Below, one piece after another: positions 1-30,300 of a DNA stretch of 64,000 nt (position 1 is the stretch's first letter; each line of letters begins with the position of its first letter). Under the pieces are notes generated by a model. That model was not told the origin of the DNA. It saw only the letters and a program-made list of their open reading frames with translations, and made no database searches. The stretch spans positions 25,657,168 through 25,721,167 of the forward strand of contig NC_092569.1 in the NCBI RefSeq assembly GCF_037975245.1. Direction: 5' to 3'. The stretch is from Apostichopus japonicus. Its lineage: Eukaryota; Echinodermata; Holothuroidea; Aspidochirotida; Stichopodidae. The translations under genes and the position numbers were made by a program.

Positions 1-445
1 ATAAATTGCAAAGGTTTCATGGAAGGGAAGAGCAGCAAACTGCAACCATATGGAATATTCTTTATTCATTTGGAGCCAACCTGTAAAATATTTTTAAAAA
101 CTGAATAAAACCATAAAAATATAGAACGTTTATTTAAGACAATCTTCCCTGTTTGTACAGTTTTACTTCTATCTGCAATCAAATATTCATTTTTAACGTG
201 GCATAAAATAATTTACATCCCTGGTAGTAATTCTTGATTCTTGTGACATAGTTTTTGGAAATTTTAATTTCCTATAAGACAGGATATATATTAAAACGGA
301 AATAAAGTCATTTTGAAATGAAAAAAAGAGGATAAGTGTAAAACATTGGAAACAAAACTAAGAATAAAACCTGGGAAAAGTGCCCAAACTTGTTCCGATT
401 TTTAACCCGGTCCTCTACATATTTAGACTATGTCCTAGTAATCAT
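1..445. other. AT-rich sequence with no recognised gene
   Basis: No coding exon, RNA gene or transposon end is recognised. The stretch probably belongs to an intron of the DEG/ENaC gene whose exons start at 2895, because the first exon found there is internal and lacks TM1. That assignment is inference. Confidence 0.5.
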
Positions 446-2573
446 GACAACAATACGTTAGGAGTCCCTTCAATACGTCAGGAGTCTCTTCCTTCAATAC
501 GTCAGGAGTCCCTTCAATACGCCAGGGGTCCCTTCAATGCGTCAGGAGTCCCTTCAATACGTCAGGAGTCCATTCAACACGCCAGGAGTCCCTTCAATAC
601 TTCAGACGTCCCTTCAATACGTCAGGAGACCCTTCAATACGTCAGGAATCCCTTCAATACGCCAGGGGTCCCTTCAATACGTCAGGGGTCCCTTCAATAC
701 GCCAGGAGTCCCTTCAATACAACAGGGGTCCCTTCATTACCTCATGAGTCCCTTCAATACGTCAGGAATTCCTGCAATACAACAGGAGACCCTTCATTAC
801 GTCAGGAGTCCCTCCAATGCGTCAGGAGTTCCTTCAATACGTCAGGAGTCCCTTCAATGCGTCAGGAGTACCTTCAATACGTCAGGAGTCACTTCAATAC
901 GTCAGGAGTCCATTCAATACGCCAGGAATGCCTTCAATGCGTCAGACGTCCCTTCAATACGTCAGGAGTCCCTTCAATACGTCAGGAGTTCCTTCAATAC
1001 GTCAGGAGTCCCTTCAATGCGTCAGGAGTCACTTCAATACGTCATGAGTAACTTCATTACGTCAGAGTTCCTTCAATACGTCAGGGGTCCCTTCAATAAG
1101 CCAGGAGTCCCTCCAATACAACAGGAGTCCCTTCATTACGTCAAGAGTTCCTTCAATACGTCAGGGGTCCCTTCAATAAGCCAGGAGTCCCTCCAATACA
1201 TCAGGAGACCCTTCATTACGTCAGGAGTCCCTTCAATGCGTCAGAAGTGCCTTCAATATGTCAGGAGTCCCTTCAAACGTCAGGAGTCCATTCAATACGC
1301 CAGGAATACCTTCAATGCATCAGACGTCCCTTCAATACGTCAGGAGAACCTTCAATACATCAGGAATCATTTCAATACGTCAGGAGTCTCTTCAATACGT
1401 CAGGAGTTCCTTCAATACGTCAGGAGTCCCTTCAATGCGTCAGGAGTACCTTCAATACATCAGGAGTCACTTCAATACGTCATGAGTCACTTCATTACGT
1501 CAGGTCCCTTCAATGCGTCAGACGTCCCTTCAATACGCCAGGAGTCCCTTCAATACGTCAGGAGTTACTTCAATACGTCAGGAGTCCCTTCAATGCGTCA
1601 GGAGTCCCTTCATTACGTCATGAGTCCCTTCAATACGTCAGGAATTCCTGCAGTACAACAGGAGACCCTTCATTACGCCAGGAGTCCCTTCAATGCGTCA
1701 GGAGTCCATTCAATATGTCAGGAGTCCTTTCAATACGTCAGGAGTCCATTCAATGCGTCCGACGTCCCTTCAATACGTCAGGAGAACCTTCAATACGTCA
1801 GGAATCATTTCAATACGTCAGGAATCCCTTCAATACGCCAGGAGTTCCTTCAATACGTCAGGAGTCCCTTCAATGCGACATGGGTCCCTTCAATGCGTCA
1901 GACGTCCCTTTAATACGCCAGGAGAACCTTCAATACGTCAGGAATCACTTCAATACGTCAGGAGTTCCTTCAATACGTCAGGAGTCCCTTCAATGGGTCA
2001 GGAGTCCCTTCAATACGTCAGGAGTCACTTCAATACGTCATGAGTTACTTCATTACGTCAGGGGTCCCTTCAATACGACAGGGGTCCCTCCAATGCGTCA
2101 GACGTCCCTTCAATACGTCAGGAGTTCCTTCAATACGTCAGGAGTTCCTTCAATACGTTAGGAGTCCCTTCATTACGTCAGACGCCCCTTCAATACGTCA
2201 GGAGAACCTTCAATACTTCAGGAATCATTTCAATACGTCAGGAGTTCCTTCAATACGTCAGGAGTCCCTTCAATGCGTCAGGAGTCCCTTCAATACGTCA
2301 GGAGTCACTTCAATAGTCATGAGTTACTTCATTACGTCAGGGGTCCCTTCAATGCGTCAGGAGTCCCTTCAATACGTCAGGAGTCACTTCAATACGTCAT
2401 GAGTTACTTCATTACGTCAGGGGTCCCTTCAATACGACAGGGGTCCCTTCAATGCGTCAGACGTCCCTTCAATACGTCAGGAGTCCCTTCAATACGTCAG
2501 GAGTTACTTCAATACGTCAGGAGTCCCTTCAATCCGTCAGGAGTCCCTTCAATACGTCAGGAGTTCCTCAAAA
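446..2573 (+). repeat. 20-bp minisatellite, about 105 units
   Basis: Tandem array of the unit CCTTCAATACGTCAGGAGTC and close variants (GTCAGACGTC, GCCAGGAGTC, AACAGGAGAC). Larger blocks recur: the stretch with 'catgagttacttcattacgt' then 'acgacaggggtccc' occurs near 2038-2089 and again near 2397-2447, so there is higher-order structure. The unit has no stop codon in any forward frame, so all three plus frames stay open for hundreds of codons; the minus strand carries TGA in each unit. It lies just upstream of an internal channel exon and is best read as an intronic minisatellite, not a repeat protein. Confidence 0.93.
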
Positions 2574-2894
2574 GGGAGTAATTCTACTATACATTATCTT
2601 AGTTAATGTTTGGTGAGCGACCTGCACTTTGTTACATGTTCAAAGTATCTCTGTTTAATTTCCACAGGGATATTACTATCAAGTGCACAGGGATGCACTT
2701 TGTAACTGTGTTATCTGGCAAAACAAGACAGATACCAAACATAATCTTAACCAAATGGCTTTGTTGTGAAATACTGTCGTTGAGTGAGAGAAAATTCATG
2801 ATCAAGAGATGTAATAAATTCAAATGTCAGTGTTTTGAAACGTAGAGATGACCTGCCATTGCAATTGATTAAGTTCTATTATTTTCTTCTTTAG

Positions 2895-19942
<17,048 letters not shown>

Positions 19943-20367
19943 CATGAAAACTGAGAGGAACTTGGGTATAGCTACTTCTTGTAACTACTTCTTGTGAAGC
20001 AGTGGTCTGCAAACTTTTAGGAACAAGACACCTGCAGGATCTTCCATGAGGACTAAACCACGACCCCACCATGCCCCACCATGCCCCCACCATGCCCCAC
20101 CATGCCCCCGCCATGCCCCCGCCATGCCCCCGCCATGCCCCCGCCATGCCTCCGCCATACCCCCACCATACCCCAACCATACCCTACCTATTGATGCCTC
20201 AGAATGCATGAAAGTTATAGCCTTGAATATGAACTTGATGTTAGCAAAAATATTCTATCTCAGTCGGCAAGCTCCGAAACTGCACATGATTCGTTCGTGA
20301 TCACTTTATGGGTCACCTCTCCCTCTCCGGATAGTCGTTTTCACGTATCAGAAGCTTCGTGTACAAT
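19943..20367 (+). other. 3' flank of the channel gene with a 10-bp repeat
   Basis: Probably includes the 3' UTR, though no convincing AATAAA signal was found close to the stop. Bases about 20063-20190 hold a C-rich array of the type catgccccc(a/g)c with a period of 10-11 bp. Confidence 0.6.
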
Positions 20368-20863
20368 AATTAAATTAAACCATATGTCTTAAAATAGCAA
20401 CGTGGATTATACCAAAATCTATGTTTATCGATTAACAATCAAAGCTGGAATCTCGACAGATAAGCCTAGACTGGATTATAATATAAATTTGATGTAGACC
20501 TACAAACAATGGTTCTCTCTTTTGCATTTAGTATTCTGTATGTCATATATATTCTCTCTGATGGTTCGGAATTAACTGAAAGATCAGCCGATACTCATGG
20601 CTGGAACAGCAAAAAAACTGACAATAAATAAATTAAACCATATGTCTTAAAATAGCAACGTGGATTATACCTAAATCTATGTTTATCGATTAACAATCAA
20701 AGCTGGAATTTCGACAGATAAGCCTAGGCTGGATTTATAATATAAACTTGATGTAGACCTACAAACAATAGTTCTCTTTTTTGCATTTAGTATTCTGTAT
20801 GTCATATATATTCTCTCTGATGGTTCGGAATTAACTGAAAGATCAGCCGATACTCATAGCTGG
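20368..20863 (+). repeat. Tandem duplication, about 260-bp unit
   Basis: 20368-20604 and 20629-20862 are nearly identical from 'aaattaaaccatatgtctta' to 'cagccgatactcat(a/g)gctgg'. Confidence 0.9.
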
Positions 20864-21347
20864 TACAGCAACTACTATCCATGTCCCACAACCGTGCATC
20901 AGTAATTATTGCTTTGGGTTCGTAACACTGTTACATGTGTTACAGGTGGCACAGTAATTACTGCAAAGCTCTCAACGTGTTCCCATGAAAGACAAAGAAC
21001 TGCGCGACTGGACAAGGAGTCTAAGAAGATGAGCGTGCCTACGAGATGAAGTAAGGGAGTGTTACGGTACCGCTTGATTCCAGTTCACACCTCTCTTTAA
21101 ATTACGCCAATTCGCCGTGCCCGAGAACGAAGAAAGGCCATGTTCGGGTATATCCATAAGCCTACTCATTGCATAAAACCACTAGATACTTCATTTAGAA
21201 TCGCGTATTAAAGAACTCGCACTCAATGGTTGATACAGCAACTATTGTGCATGTCCCACAACCGTGTATCAGTACTAACTGCTTTGTGATCGTACATGTG
21301 TTACAGGACATGAACAGTAGTTACTGTACCAGCTATGAGTATCGGCT
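20844..21347. repeat. Element bounded by an inverted repeat
   Basis: Left arm 20844-20876, starting cagccgatactcatagctgg. Right arm about 21316-21347 is its reverse complement with few mismatches. Inside, a roughly 110-bp motif (catgtcccacaaccgtg(c/t)atcag ... catgtgttacagg) occurs twice, near 20879 and 21249. Probably a non-autonomous element. Confidence 0.55.
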
Positions 21348-21702
21348 GCACGTATCGCATGCAAAGATTGAAAAACTACGTTTTCCTCTTCTGTGCGTTT
21401 CATCTTAAGGATCATGTTCAAGTATAGCTATTTGTATATATTTAAAAATGGTCGTTTGTTGTTTGCGTGTTACATTTAATCAAATATGAGTGAATAATTG
21501 TGAATATAAGTTTTTGCATTGTGTTACTGAGCAATTTTTGTGGAGAGTCCTTACAAAATTGATATTAAAATGTATTGTGAGTTCATATTTGTTTCACAAG
21601 TTATTTCAGAAGCAATTATTTTAAAACATCGATTTTGATAGCAACGTTATACTGATTGTAACCTTACTTTGTAAAAGAAAACTCGTCTTACACGATCTCA
21701 AT

Positions 21703-21762
21703 ATAGATATATATAGATATATATAGATATGTATAGATATATATATATATATATATATATAT

Positions 21763-21812
<50 letters not shown>
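21703..21812. repeat. (TA)n / GATATATA microsatellite
   Basis: Alternating gatatata and ta units. Confidence 0.9.
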
Positions 21813-21815
<3 letters not shown>

Positions 21816-21900
21816 GGATGAAAGTTGCTACGTGCATGCACCCAAGCAAATGTCCCCCCCCGCCAATATTTGAAACAAATCGCCGCCCCTGGTGATGACC
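21813..21900 (-). mobile_element. hAT-like transposon end
   Basis: Read on the minus strand it begins CAGGGGCGGCGATTTGTTTC, then a G-run, and ends at the (TA)n array. A second copy lies at 59508-59592. Only one end is seen. Confidence 0.5.
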
Positions 21901-22804
21901 TTTAGAAGACCTAACTTGCGACTTATGTAATAATAATAACATCGGTCTGCCATGGAAGCCACATATGCACGTAGGGACTAATCGAATTTTGTTGTAGTCA
22001 TTTAGAAGACTATTTCAAATTGGAATTTTTTCTCCTGAATAAAAACAACCAGATCCCCCACCCCACCCCACCCCCCCCCCAAAAAAAGAGTGCTTGGACT
22101 TTTTGTTTCTGATACCACAAGTTTCCTGATCCACTCGATCGTTGCGGTAGTACATACCGTATCCATTATTGCATTTATTAATTACGAAAATACAATAGTT
22201 GTCACAGAGTGGTACTTTATGGGGGGGTGGGGGAAGGTAATGGAATGCAGACGTTTTGTAGTCATTTATGTATTCGGATAAACAGACACACAAATTAAAA
22301 GTGGAAAAAGACCAAGAAAACAAAAGAGAGAGGAAAGCAAAAATAACAAATGTTCAAGTGAATGAGACTTCCTTTATATTCGATTTCTATGGATCACATG
22401 TTGCTTTCTAACCTGTTGCCTTGAACCTCCATCATACCGCCCCCCCACCCCATCATACTGACCCACCCCTCCCCAGGGACGTAGCTAAGGCCTGACAATT
22501 GGGGGTGTAGTGGGTGGATGGGTTTTGGAGCCAGAAAATGCCGACTGTTGCCTTGTTGGTAAAATCGATTGAGATAATCAGTTGGAACTAGTAAAGCCTA
22601 GCCTAGAGCCCAATGAAATCTGGAAAAGCCGATACTTTGAAGAATATAATTTGTACAAAAAAAACGAAGGAAATAATCAAGAAGTTAAATTATAAGCCAA
22701 TACCCGAACATAAATAATATTCTAGTCTAAATTTTGCCAAAATAGTCTTACACCTATCTTCTACAACTGTATAATTTGCAATTGTCTGAAAATATAAAAT
22801 ACGA
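21901..22804. other. Intergenic, nothing coding recognised
   Basis: C- or G-rich runs at 22068-22083, 22220-22235 and 22440-22455. A possible transposon end lies at about 22484 (cagggacgtagctaagg), without a partner. Confidence 0.4.
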
Positions 22805-22975
22805 ACAAAGACACGTTTGATATGAATATTCATAATAAATTCCAAAAGGGAGGTAAGTAGTCAGTGCTGCCATCTGTCCTCAATCTCCGCCGTAAGACCA
22901 AGAAGTTTTCGATGTGATCGTGAAGTTTCATTGCTCTATACTGCACAACACACAAAGTTACTTGGTATACATCTG

Positions 22976-23178
22976 CTAAGTGGAAGGGTTTGTCAAAGGC
23001 ATAAACCTGACCTTAAAGTCAGGAACATAAATGCCTGCTCCGTTATATACTCCTTCTACCGAAATACTATCGGGGCTTACACCCTCAGGAGGCTGCAGAT
23101 CAAACTTTTGGAGCAGTGTTGCTACAAAAAGGAAAAGCTCTCTCTGTGCCAACACTTCACCTGGGCAGATCCGTTTGC
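22976..23178 (-). CDS. P450 A exon 6, haem loop and C-terminus
   Basis: Acceptor ctatattttcag|gc. Codes GKRICPGEVLAQRELFLF and onward to the TAG at 22976-22978. It has the haem Cys and the SRS6-like segment GVYNGAGIYVPD. Confidence 0.95.
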
Positions 23179-24304
23179 CTGAAAATATAGAAAGAAACAT
23201 CAAAATTCGAAGATTTGAAGAAGACAAATTAGAAAAAAAAAGTATTGATACCGCAACATTGTACAATTAGAATATCATTCGAAAGTAACGTACATAGTTT
23301 CGAGAGTTTTTGGCCGAAAGGAATTATCAAAGAAATAGTCAAAACAACGAATACAGGAGAGATACGTTTATGGCAAGCCATATGGGACAAACACCGGCTA
23401 GATATCCTCGTATTAATACAAATATATACGCGTATTAATTCGAATAAATACGCGTTTTATATCAGACGATAACTGGCATGTCTTCAAGCTTTCACTCGCA
23501 TTGTAGTCTCGCCAGTGCAACAAATGAGAGATTGCAAAGTTAGTTTACTGACGTAGGCCTAGTACACCCAGTCCAAACGTACCTGGTCGAGACAACATCA
23601 TGATTTAATACGTGTTTAAATTCGAATTAATACGCGGATATATTTAAGCCTTTTGATTGGCTACTAATATATATACACGTATATATTCGAATTAAAACAC
23701 CTATATAAATATGTTCAAATTAATACGCGGATATATGATGTGGTGTTTGTCCCACATAACTTGCCATACACGTTTAGGTGGGAAGAACTAGAGGGGGCGG
23801 AGAACTTGAAGGTCACCAGGAAGTTTCCTTCTTTTAATGCTCTCCATCATCCAAAATCCTGTTCTTTATTGAATATGCCCCAACCAATCCTTACCTGTTC
23901 CATACGGCACAACTAAACGACTCTTCGTGAATGCTCCCTCGTCATCGATAAACCTCTCTGGGTTGAAGACAAATGGATCTTTGAAGTTAGCTTCGTCGTG
24001 GTGTATCGCCCATAGGTTTTGAACGACGTGAGTTCCCTTAGGGATGAAGTAACCATCGTACTCTGTATCTTGTGACACCAAATGGTATGAACCTACCGGG
24101 AAGAAAAATGATACCGATATGGGTTTTTTGTTTCCATTGGTGGTGTGCGTTTCAGTTACCTAATGGGTCAACACGTCTGTTATATTCCCTGCGAAAACAT
24201 GACAATGAATGAAGTATCAACAAAACAAACACGTATCGTCATCCTCGTCGTCCTCGTCGTCCTCGTCGTCCTTGTCGTCGTCCTCGTCCTCGTCGTCCTC
24301 GTCC

Positions 24305-24336
<32 letters not shown>

Positions 24337-27300
24337 GTCGTCGTCCTCGTCCTCATCATCATCATTGTTTATATAAATGTATTTATACGGTGTCAGTAGT
24401 AATACATGGCAGATACAACAACAAGCAAAATAACCTTGTTCCCAATCAAATCTGCCAACGCTATATGGAAAAGTAACTCGAGTCTTTCTTGCCTTCCTAA
24501 AAAAAACCAGTCCATTTGGTAAAGAGTATATTTAAACTTCGTGATAAAGATGTGAAAGATAGTTGAAAGAAGATTTACCATGTGGTGCTGCGCTAACAAA
24601 ACGGTGGGTTTCCTGTATAAACGCATTAACGTAGCTCATTTGATCTCTATCGGTTAAAGTTGGTGATCTCTCACGACCAGTGATTGCATGAACTTCCTCT
24701 CTCGCCTTCTTCTGAACGTCCTGGTACTTTAATAGAAGCAAAATGAACCACATGAGTAGTGTAGCTGTACTGTCAAGACCACCCAGGAAGAGGTTTGCTA
24801 CTACACCTGTCGAAAGACGATAAAGAATAAGTTTGTTAACATTGTAGCTGTGATGTCAAGAATCGCACAGAAATAGGGTTGATATCACACCTGTCAAGAT
24901 ATGATTAAGTCTGTTAACATGGTAGCTGTATATACAAGACCGCGAAGAAGAGATTTGACATCACACCTGTCAAGGTAAGGTAAAGGATAAGTCAGTTTAC
25001 ATTGTAGCTGTATTTTCAAGACCGCGAGGACAAGGTTTGACATCACAACTGTCATTCGAAGAAAGAAGTTAGACATGCTTCATGGTTGCGAAAATACGCC
25101 GTCGATGTATAATATGGTAGTTTTAATATCGGCCTGCAGTAAATATTGAGATATGCTATATAAGCTTGATTGAGTCATCAGAAAATTGGAAGTTGATTTT
25201 CATAAATATGTCAATGCTGTATGCTTAACTTAAGGTCATAATGTAGCCCATTAACATTATAAGACTCGTCACTTTGGATGGTATACTTTAGAACAATGCC
25301 TTACGGTTGATTGCCGTCCGGGAATATTGACAACAATCGACAATACCCGCCATTTCCGAAATTCAGTGTGAACTGATGTTGTTCAGTTATTTTAGGCCAA
25401 GTAACAAGCAGCAGTAGTCAACAAACTGTTCATAAAATCTGTTAAATACTTACAGAACCAAATTGCAGATGCGGTTTACTTTTGCTCAAAAAAGGAACGA
25501 TAATAGAATTTAACATTATTGAGAAATTCTTCCTGTGACTTTACAAATTAAGCTTCCTCGCAACACAGTTAATTTGGAAACTTTTAAGAACCAAGGCAAA
25601 ACAGCTCTCTTACAATTATTGGCCAAAACAGAAAAGGAACGTATGCTTCTAAAATTTCCCCAAACTTTAAATAAGACCCAAAAAATGTAAATTACATTTG
25701 ATTTTATTCTTAACATGCCTACCATTTCCTTAACCATTCCGTCTCAATCCATCTCTTCATTATACAGCGGTTGAGACATGCCACACTTACTGATCTCAAG
25801 CTCATATCATTTGACTAACAATACACAACATTCCTTCTCCATTCATCTACACCCCAACCATGCACACTAATGTTTTGTTTTTCCTTCTGTTTCTAGGTGG
25901 TCAGGACAAATTCATCAAGATTTTGTTTTTATTAAGTGTGGACTCGCCCTCCTGATGGGATGAGGAGCTTTATTCTATGGTCTAATTTTTGATGTAAGTT
26001 GAACTTGAGTTGCCCTATTGATTTTTTTTATAAATTTCGTTAAATGCTATGCTCATACTTATTTCTATTTGGTTTTTGAAAAGTGATATTGGCAAAGAAA
26101 CTTAAATCCTCTGCTGTGTTTGGAAAATGACGAAGATGAAAGAACGCTCCTCGGCGGATCATACTTGCAAGTTAGCCTAGCCTAGGCCTAAGTTAGGCTT
26201 ACTATAGAAGGCAGCTGGCTATGTAAATGTAGTAACAAAGATCGCCTGCAGAAGGCCGGTATTCATTGCCTGTTGGAATTTGTGGAGAATCTTCGGCCCT
26301 GGTATATATCGTGCACTCAGAGTTACACACAAGCCGGAAAAACTGAATGTTTTTCACCTACAATTATGTAGCAGACGACACTTGTTTACTTTTGCAAACG
26401 ATTAAAGTACAAAAAAGAAAACCGTTAGCATATTGGGTACGTTTCATTCTGGTCAGGGATTCAGTACCCCCTGTAACACGGTCATGCATATGAAGGAAGA
26501 AAAACAAAAACTCCTCAATAATTAAATTAAAACATAACTATGTAAGCTTGTGTTCTCATATTTGGTATATAGTTTATGCATAGATAGTGTAGCGGAAATC
26601 TACGGGTTTCGCCCGTTTAATTTACACATCCGCCGAGGCAATGAGCAGATGTCTGTGTATTTTCGTAGCGCTGTAGCGATACCTGCGCTGCCCGAGCCCT
26701 GCGGATTACCCGACACCTGCACTGCTCCAGCCTGGAGTATTCAACCCACGTGGAGTGCCCGACCCCTGCGCTTCGCGATAGTTGGGATGCTACATTCATG
26801 AATAGTGCCCGATCCTATAGCGTGGCTATGTCTTACATGTATCTATGTACAGTATAAAAACTAGTGTAAAGAACGATATGAGAATTATATACCTATTAAC
26901 CTTACACCGTCGATGTCTGCTGTCCGGTTTTGAGTATTATTTTGTACCATTCTCCCCCCCCCCCCCCCACTTACCTTCCCGCCCCTTCGGTTGGTTCCGG
27001 GACAGTGATTTCCCCACCCCAGGACGTTGGCAGCGTTACATAACCACATATACACTAACCTTTCAAAGAATTGACAGTCATGTAGGTCTGCTCTCCTTTA
27101 GATTTCTTTCCATCTGCAGTAGATAGAAAAATGTCCGCAAAATGGCGATGCGCCTGTTCTTCGTCTGGGTTTAACGTTGAATTATTGTTCATCAAGTGAT
27201 TGGATATTTCAACGTCACTAAACCCACTCAACTTCTCAAAGGCTAACTGAACCATGCGCATGCTCTTCATCGGAATAAAGTTGAAGCGGCCAAGATAGTG

Positions 27301-30300
27301 AACAAATGTTGGTATAAGAAAATAATAACTTGGATTAATAACTTGTGGTGCCGTGTGCGCCGCTTCAAGTAGTTCCGCCAAACTGGTATCGTCGTACGCC
27401 CATCGTTTTCTGAACATCACACTGAAGATTATGTTCCCCATGCAGTGATGGATGTCATTGCTAGGATTAAATGGCTTTGTGCCGTACCTAGAACAAGCAA
27501 ACGAAAACAAGGAAAAATATCAATGAGCTATTTATCGAAATTTGAGGTTTTAACGTATGCCTATACATCGAAACCTCAGGGTGAGGGGGGAGGGGAGAAA
27601 ACATTCGTGTCATAGTAAGAGTTTAGAGAAAAACGTAATATCATGTTTTACGGATCCATAAGCCTCCGTAAACGTATAACCGAGTGAACCGACGGCGCAG
27701 TGTTGCAAGCAAACATAGTAAACACTTTGTGCGTCGTCAGTGCGGAATTACGCTGCGCGTGCGTGCATGTACATATATATATCAGAGATATGTTACAGCG
27801 CTAAACAGTCTCTTTGACACATGCCATGCAGAGTGAAAGTTAACAACCTCCAGGGCCTGCAGAGGTCAAACTACCGGGCAATCGAAAATATGGGATTAAG
27901 AACAGTGTTCATAATATACATTTAAGAAAGAGTGGAAGAGATATAGCTCGCGATGTAACTGGCCAACGCAGACATCCAAGGTAATCCCGAAACACCGTTT
28001 CATATGGTAGTTATGTACAGTATATGTGTTTTTTTTTTGTAATACAAAATGGAAACTCTGAATTTATTAAATCGAACATCGATAACGTTAGCATATTTTT
28101 GGTCAGAAATTGATAATTTCACTATATTGTTTCTAGCTAAGAGTCAAAGCTGAAACATAAGAGACTTTAGCGTGCATGGGCGGATCCAGCATTTTTAAAC
28201 ACAGAGATGGCGTGCGGCCCCGGGGTCCACGTAGAAGGTCTGGGATGCCCAACAGAAGTTAAAGTGTAGACGTAAATGTTGGATTCTGAAGCACATATTC
28301 AGGATATAAATTAGGTCCTTACTCAGGTAAAAACGCAAGATTACGCTAGTATTAATAGTTTTAAGTTTCATGCGTACGGAAAAGGCGATGTGTACCCCAT
28401 TCTACCTCCCCCTCCCCCTCACCTCATCTGGGTCCGTGTCTAGCGTGCACCCAAGGTAAAATTTACAATAATGAACATTGATAATCGATACGGTAATTAA
28501 TAGTTATTTATAGATATAGTTAATTATGATGCATACATTATGCGTACATTATTTTGAGAATAGGAATAACACTCTTATACTTACGAATCCGCCACGTGTT
28601 TGAATAACTGAGTTGCTTCGTCACTGAGTAATTCTTGAAAGCTTCGATCGCCAAGTTCTCTCTTGTTTAGAACTTTTACGGTGAACCTTCGTAGCTCATC
28701 CCATTTGTCAGTTAAATGCAGTTCGGCGAATCCTACAATGTAACAGATAATTAATCACTATTTAAGAATGGTATCACTCTCTTTCAGGGGCGGCCGCATA
28801 TCGGTGGTGCATCACCACCTCACCCCCACCTCTCTCACACAACCACCACCGCCATTATGCCGTATTTGTTACCGTCGCTATAGTAGATGAGGCATTTACG
28901 GCAAGAATTGAGGGCACCGACGACAATGGATCTAATTCAATATTGTTGATAAGCTTCCCTTTAAATTATTATGCAAATTAAGTGTTCAGTAGCATGCGTG
29001 GCTGACAGGCCGTCGAAGTCACGGTGGGCGGCATTGCCGGGCGTACTCGCCCGGCGGTCGAAATTTGCGTATGGGAGAGACTCGGAGCTGAAATAGTCTG
29101 TGCCGCCCGGCACGATTTTCGTCAGAAGCAATAATGACATTCCTAATTTGACGTTGAGAAAATAACAGTCCCACACACACACACTGCTATTAATACAAAT
29201 GTCATTGTACTGGGCGTTTTAATTTAGCTATTTAATTCAGTTAAAAAAAAAAATCGTCCCAACCTAAACAAAATACCCATTTCAATCAATCATAGTGTAT
29301 CCCTAATGCAGTTTCCGTATACAGAAGGGAGGCAAAACATATTGGTATATTCCAACAGTAGGGGTGAAGACATAAGTTTGATACTATCGGCACTATCACA
29401 AAGTTGAATTCTGGTCAGCCAACCGTGGGCGCCACAAAACATTATTTTACGTGTGCACACGTGCAGTACAGCCATACTACAGTACTTTACATACAGAATA
29501 CTATAAATCAGTAGTATAGACTAGGCAAGCTGTTCAAAACTGTTCGTTAGACAAGTCAATATTTGATTCTGAAAAAAAACGTTAGTCTTAATAGTTGTAG
29601 GCTAAATGTGCATGAAGAAAACATTTTGTCTGAAGCATTTTTTCACATAATCCAATGGTTCCAATACAGAAATGAAAACAATTGTTACAATATTCCAAAA
29701 CTTTTGACGATGTATATCTAGGCTCATGATAACCAACCAACCAATAGCGGTGATTTAATTTCTCCTCCGCAGTTTGCTTAGGCAGCAATGTCTCTGGCAG
29801 CAGTCTCTCCCCAGCCCACAACACCCCACCCCCACAACACTGCGTATTCTATAGCTGTTTGGGTAGCGTATACCATGCACTTATATGTATTGCTTTATTT
29901 TGCAAGACAGAATGAACAATTAAACAAACAAAAAGGATATTTTCAAGATGTATAGGCAACAAGTAACCGAAAACACAAGAAAGATTAATAAGTATGTGAG
30001 CCACCCCCCCTTCTCCCCCTTCTCCCCTCCCTGTTCTACTTGAAAACGTTATAATCTTGCGTAACACTCACCTAGTGGTAAGTCAATGTTTTCTGGTAAA
30101 TTCAAGAATCTGTTGTTAAAAATTGCTCCTCTTCTACGATAAATATCATCAAGAATGTCAAGGTTAGAGACTATAATTAGATCGGTCGTTCCCAATCGAC
30201 AGCAATATATATCGCCGTATTGCTTGGACAGTTCCGTGAAATACTTGTAGCATTTCTTTGGTAGATACGGTAAGACGCCAAGCAATGGCCACCCTTTCGG

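Noticed and set aside
446-2573. CRISPR-like direct repeats
   Set aside because: Units are contiguous without unique spacers, and the genome is eukaryotic.
380-2581. Long overlapping ORFs (223, 458, 304 and 120 codons) reading SIRQESLQYVRSPFNTS-type repeats
   Set aside because: They are translations of one stop-free 20-bp minisatellite in three frames; variants show no frame preference and no splice or start context supports a gene.
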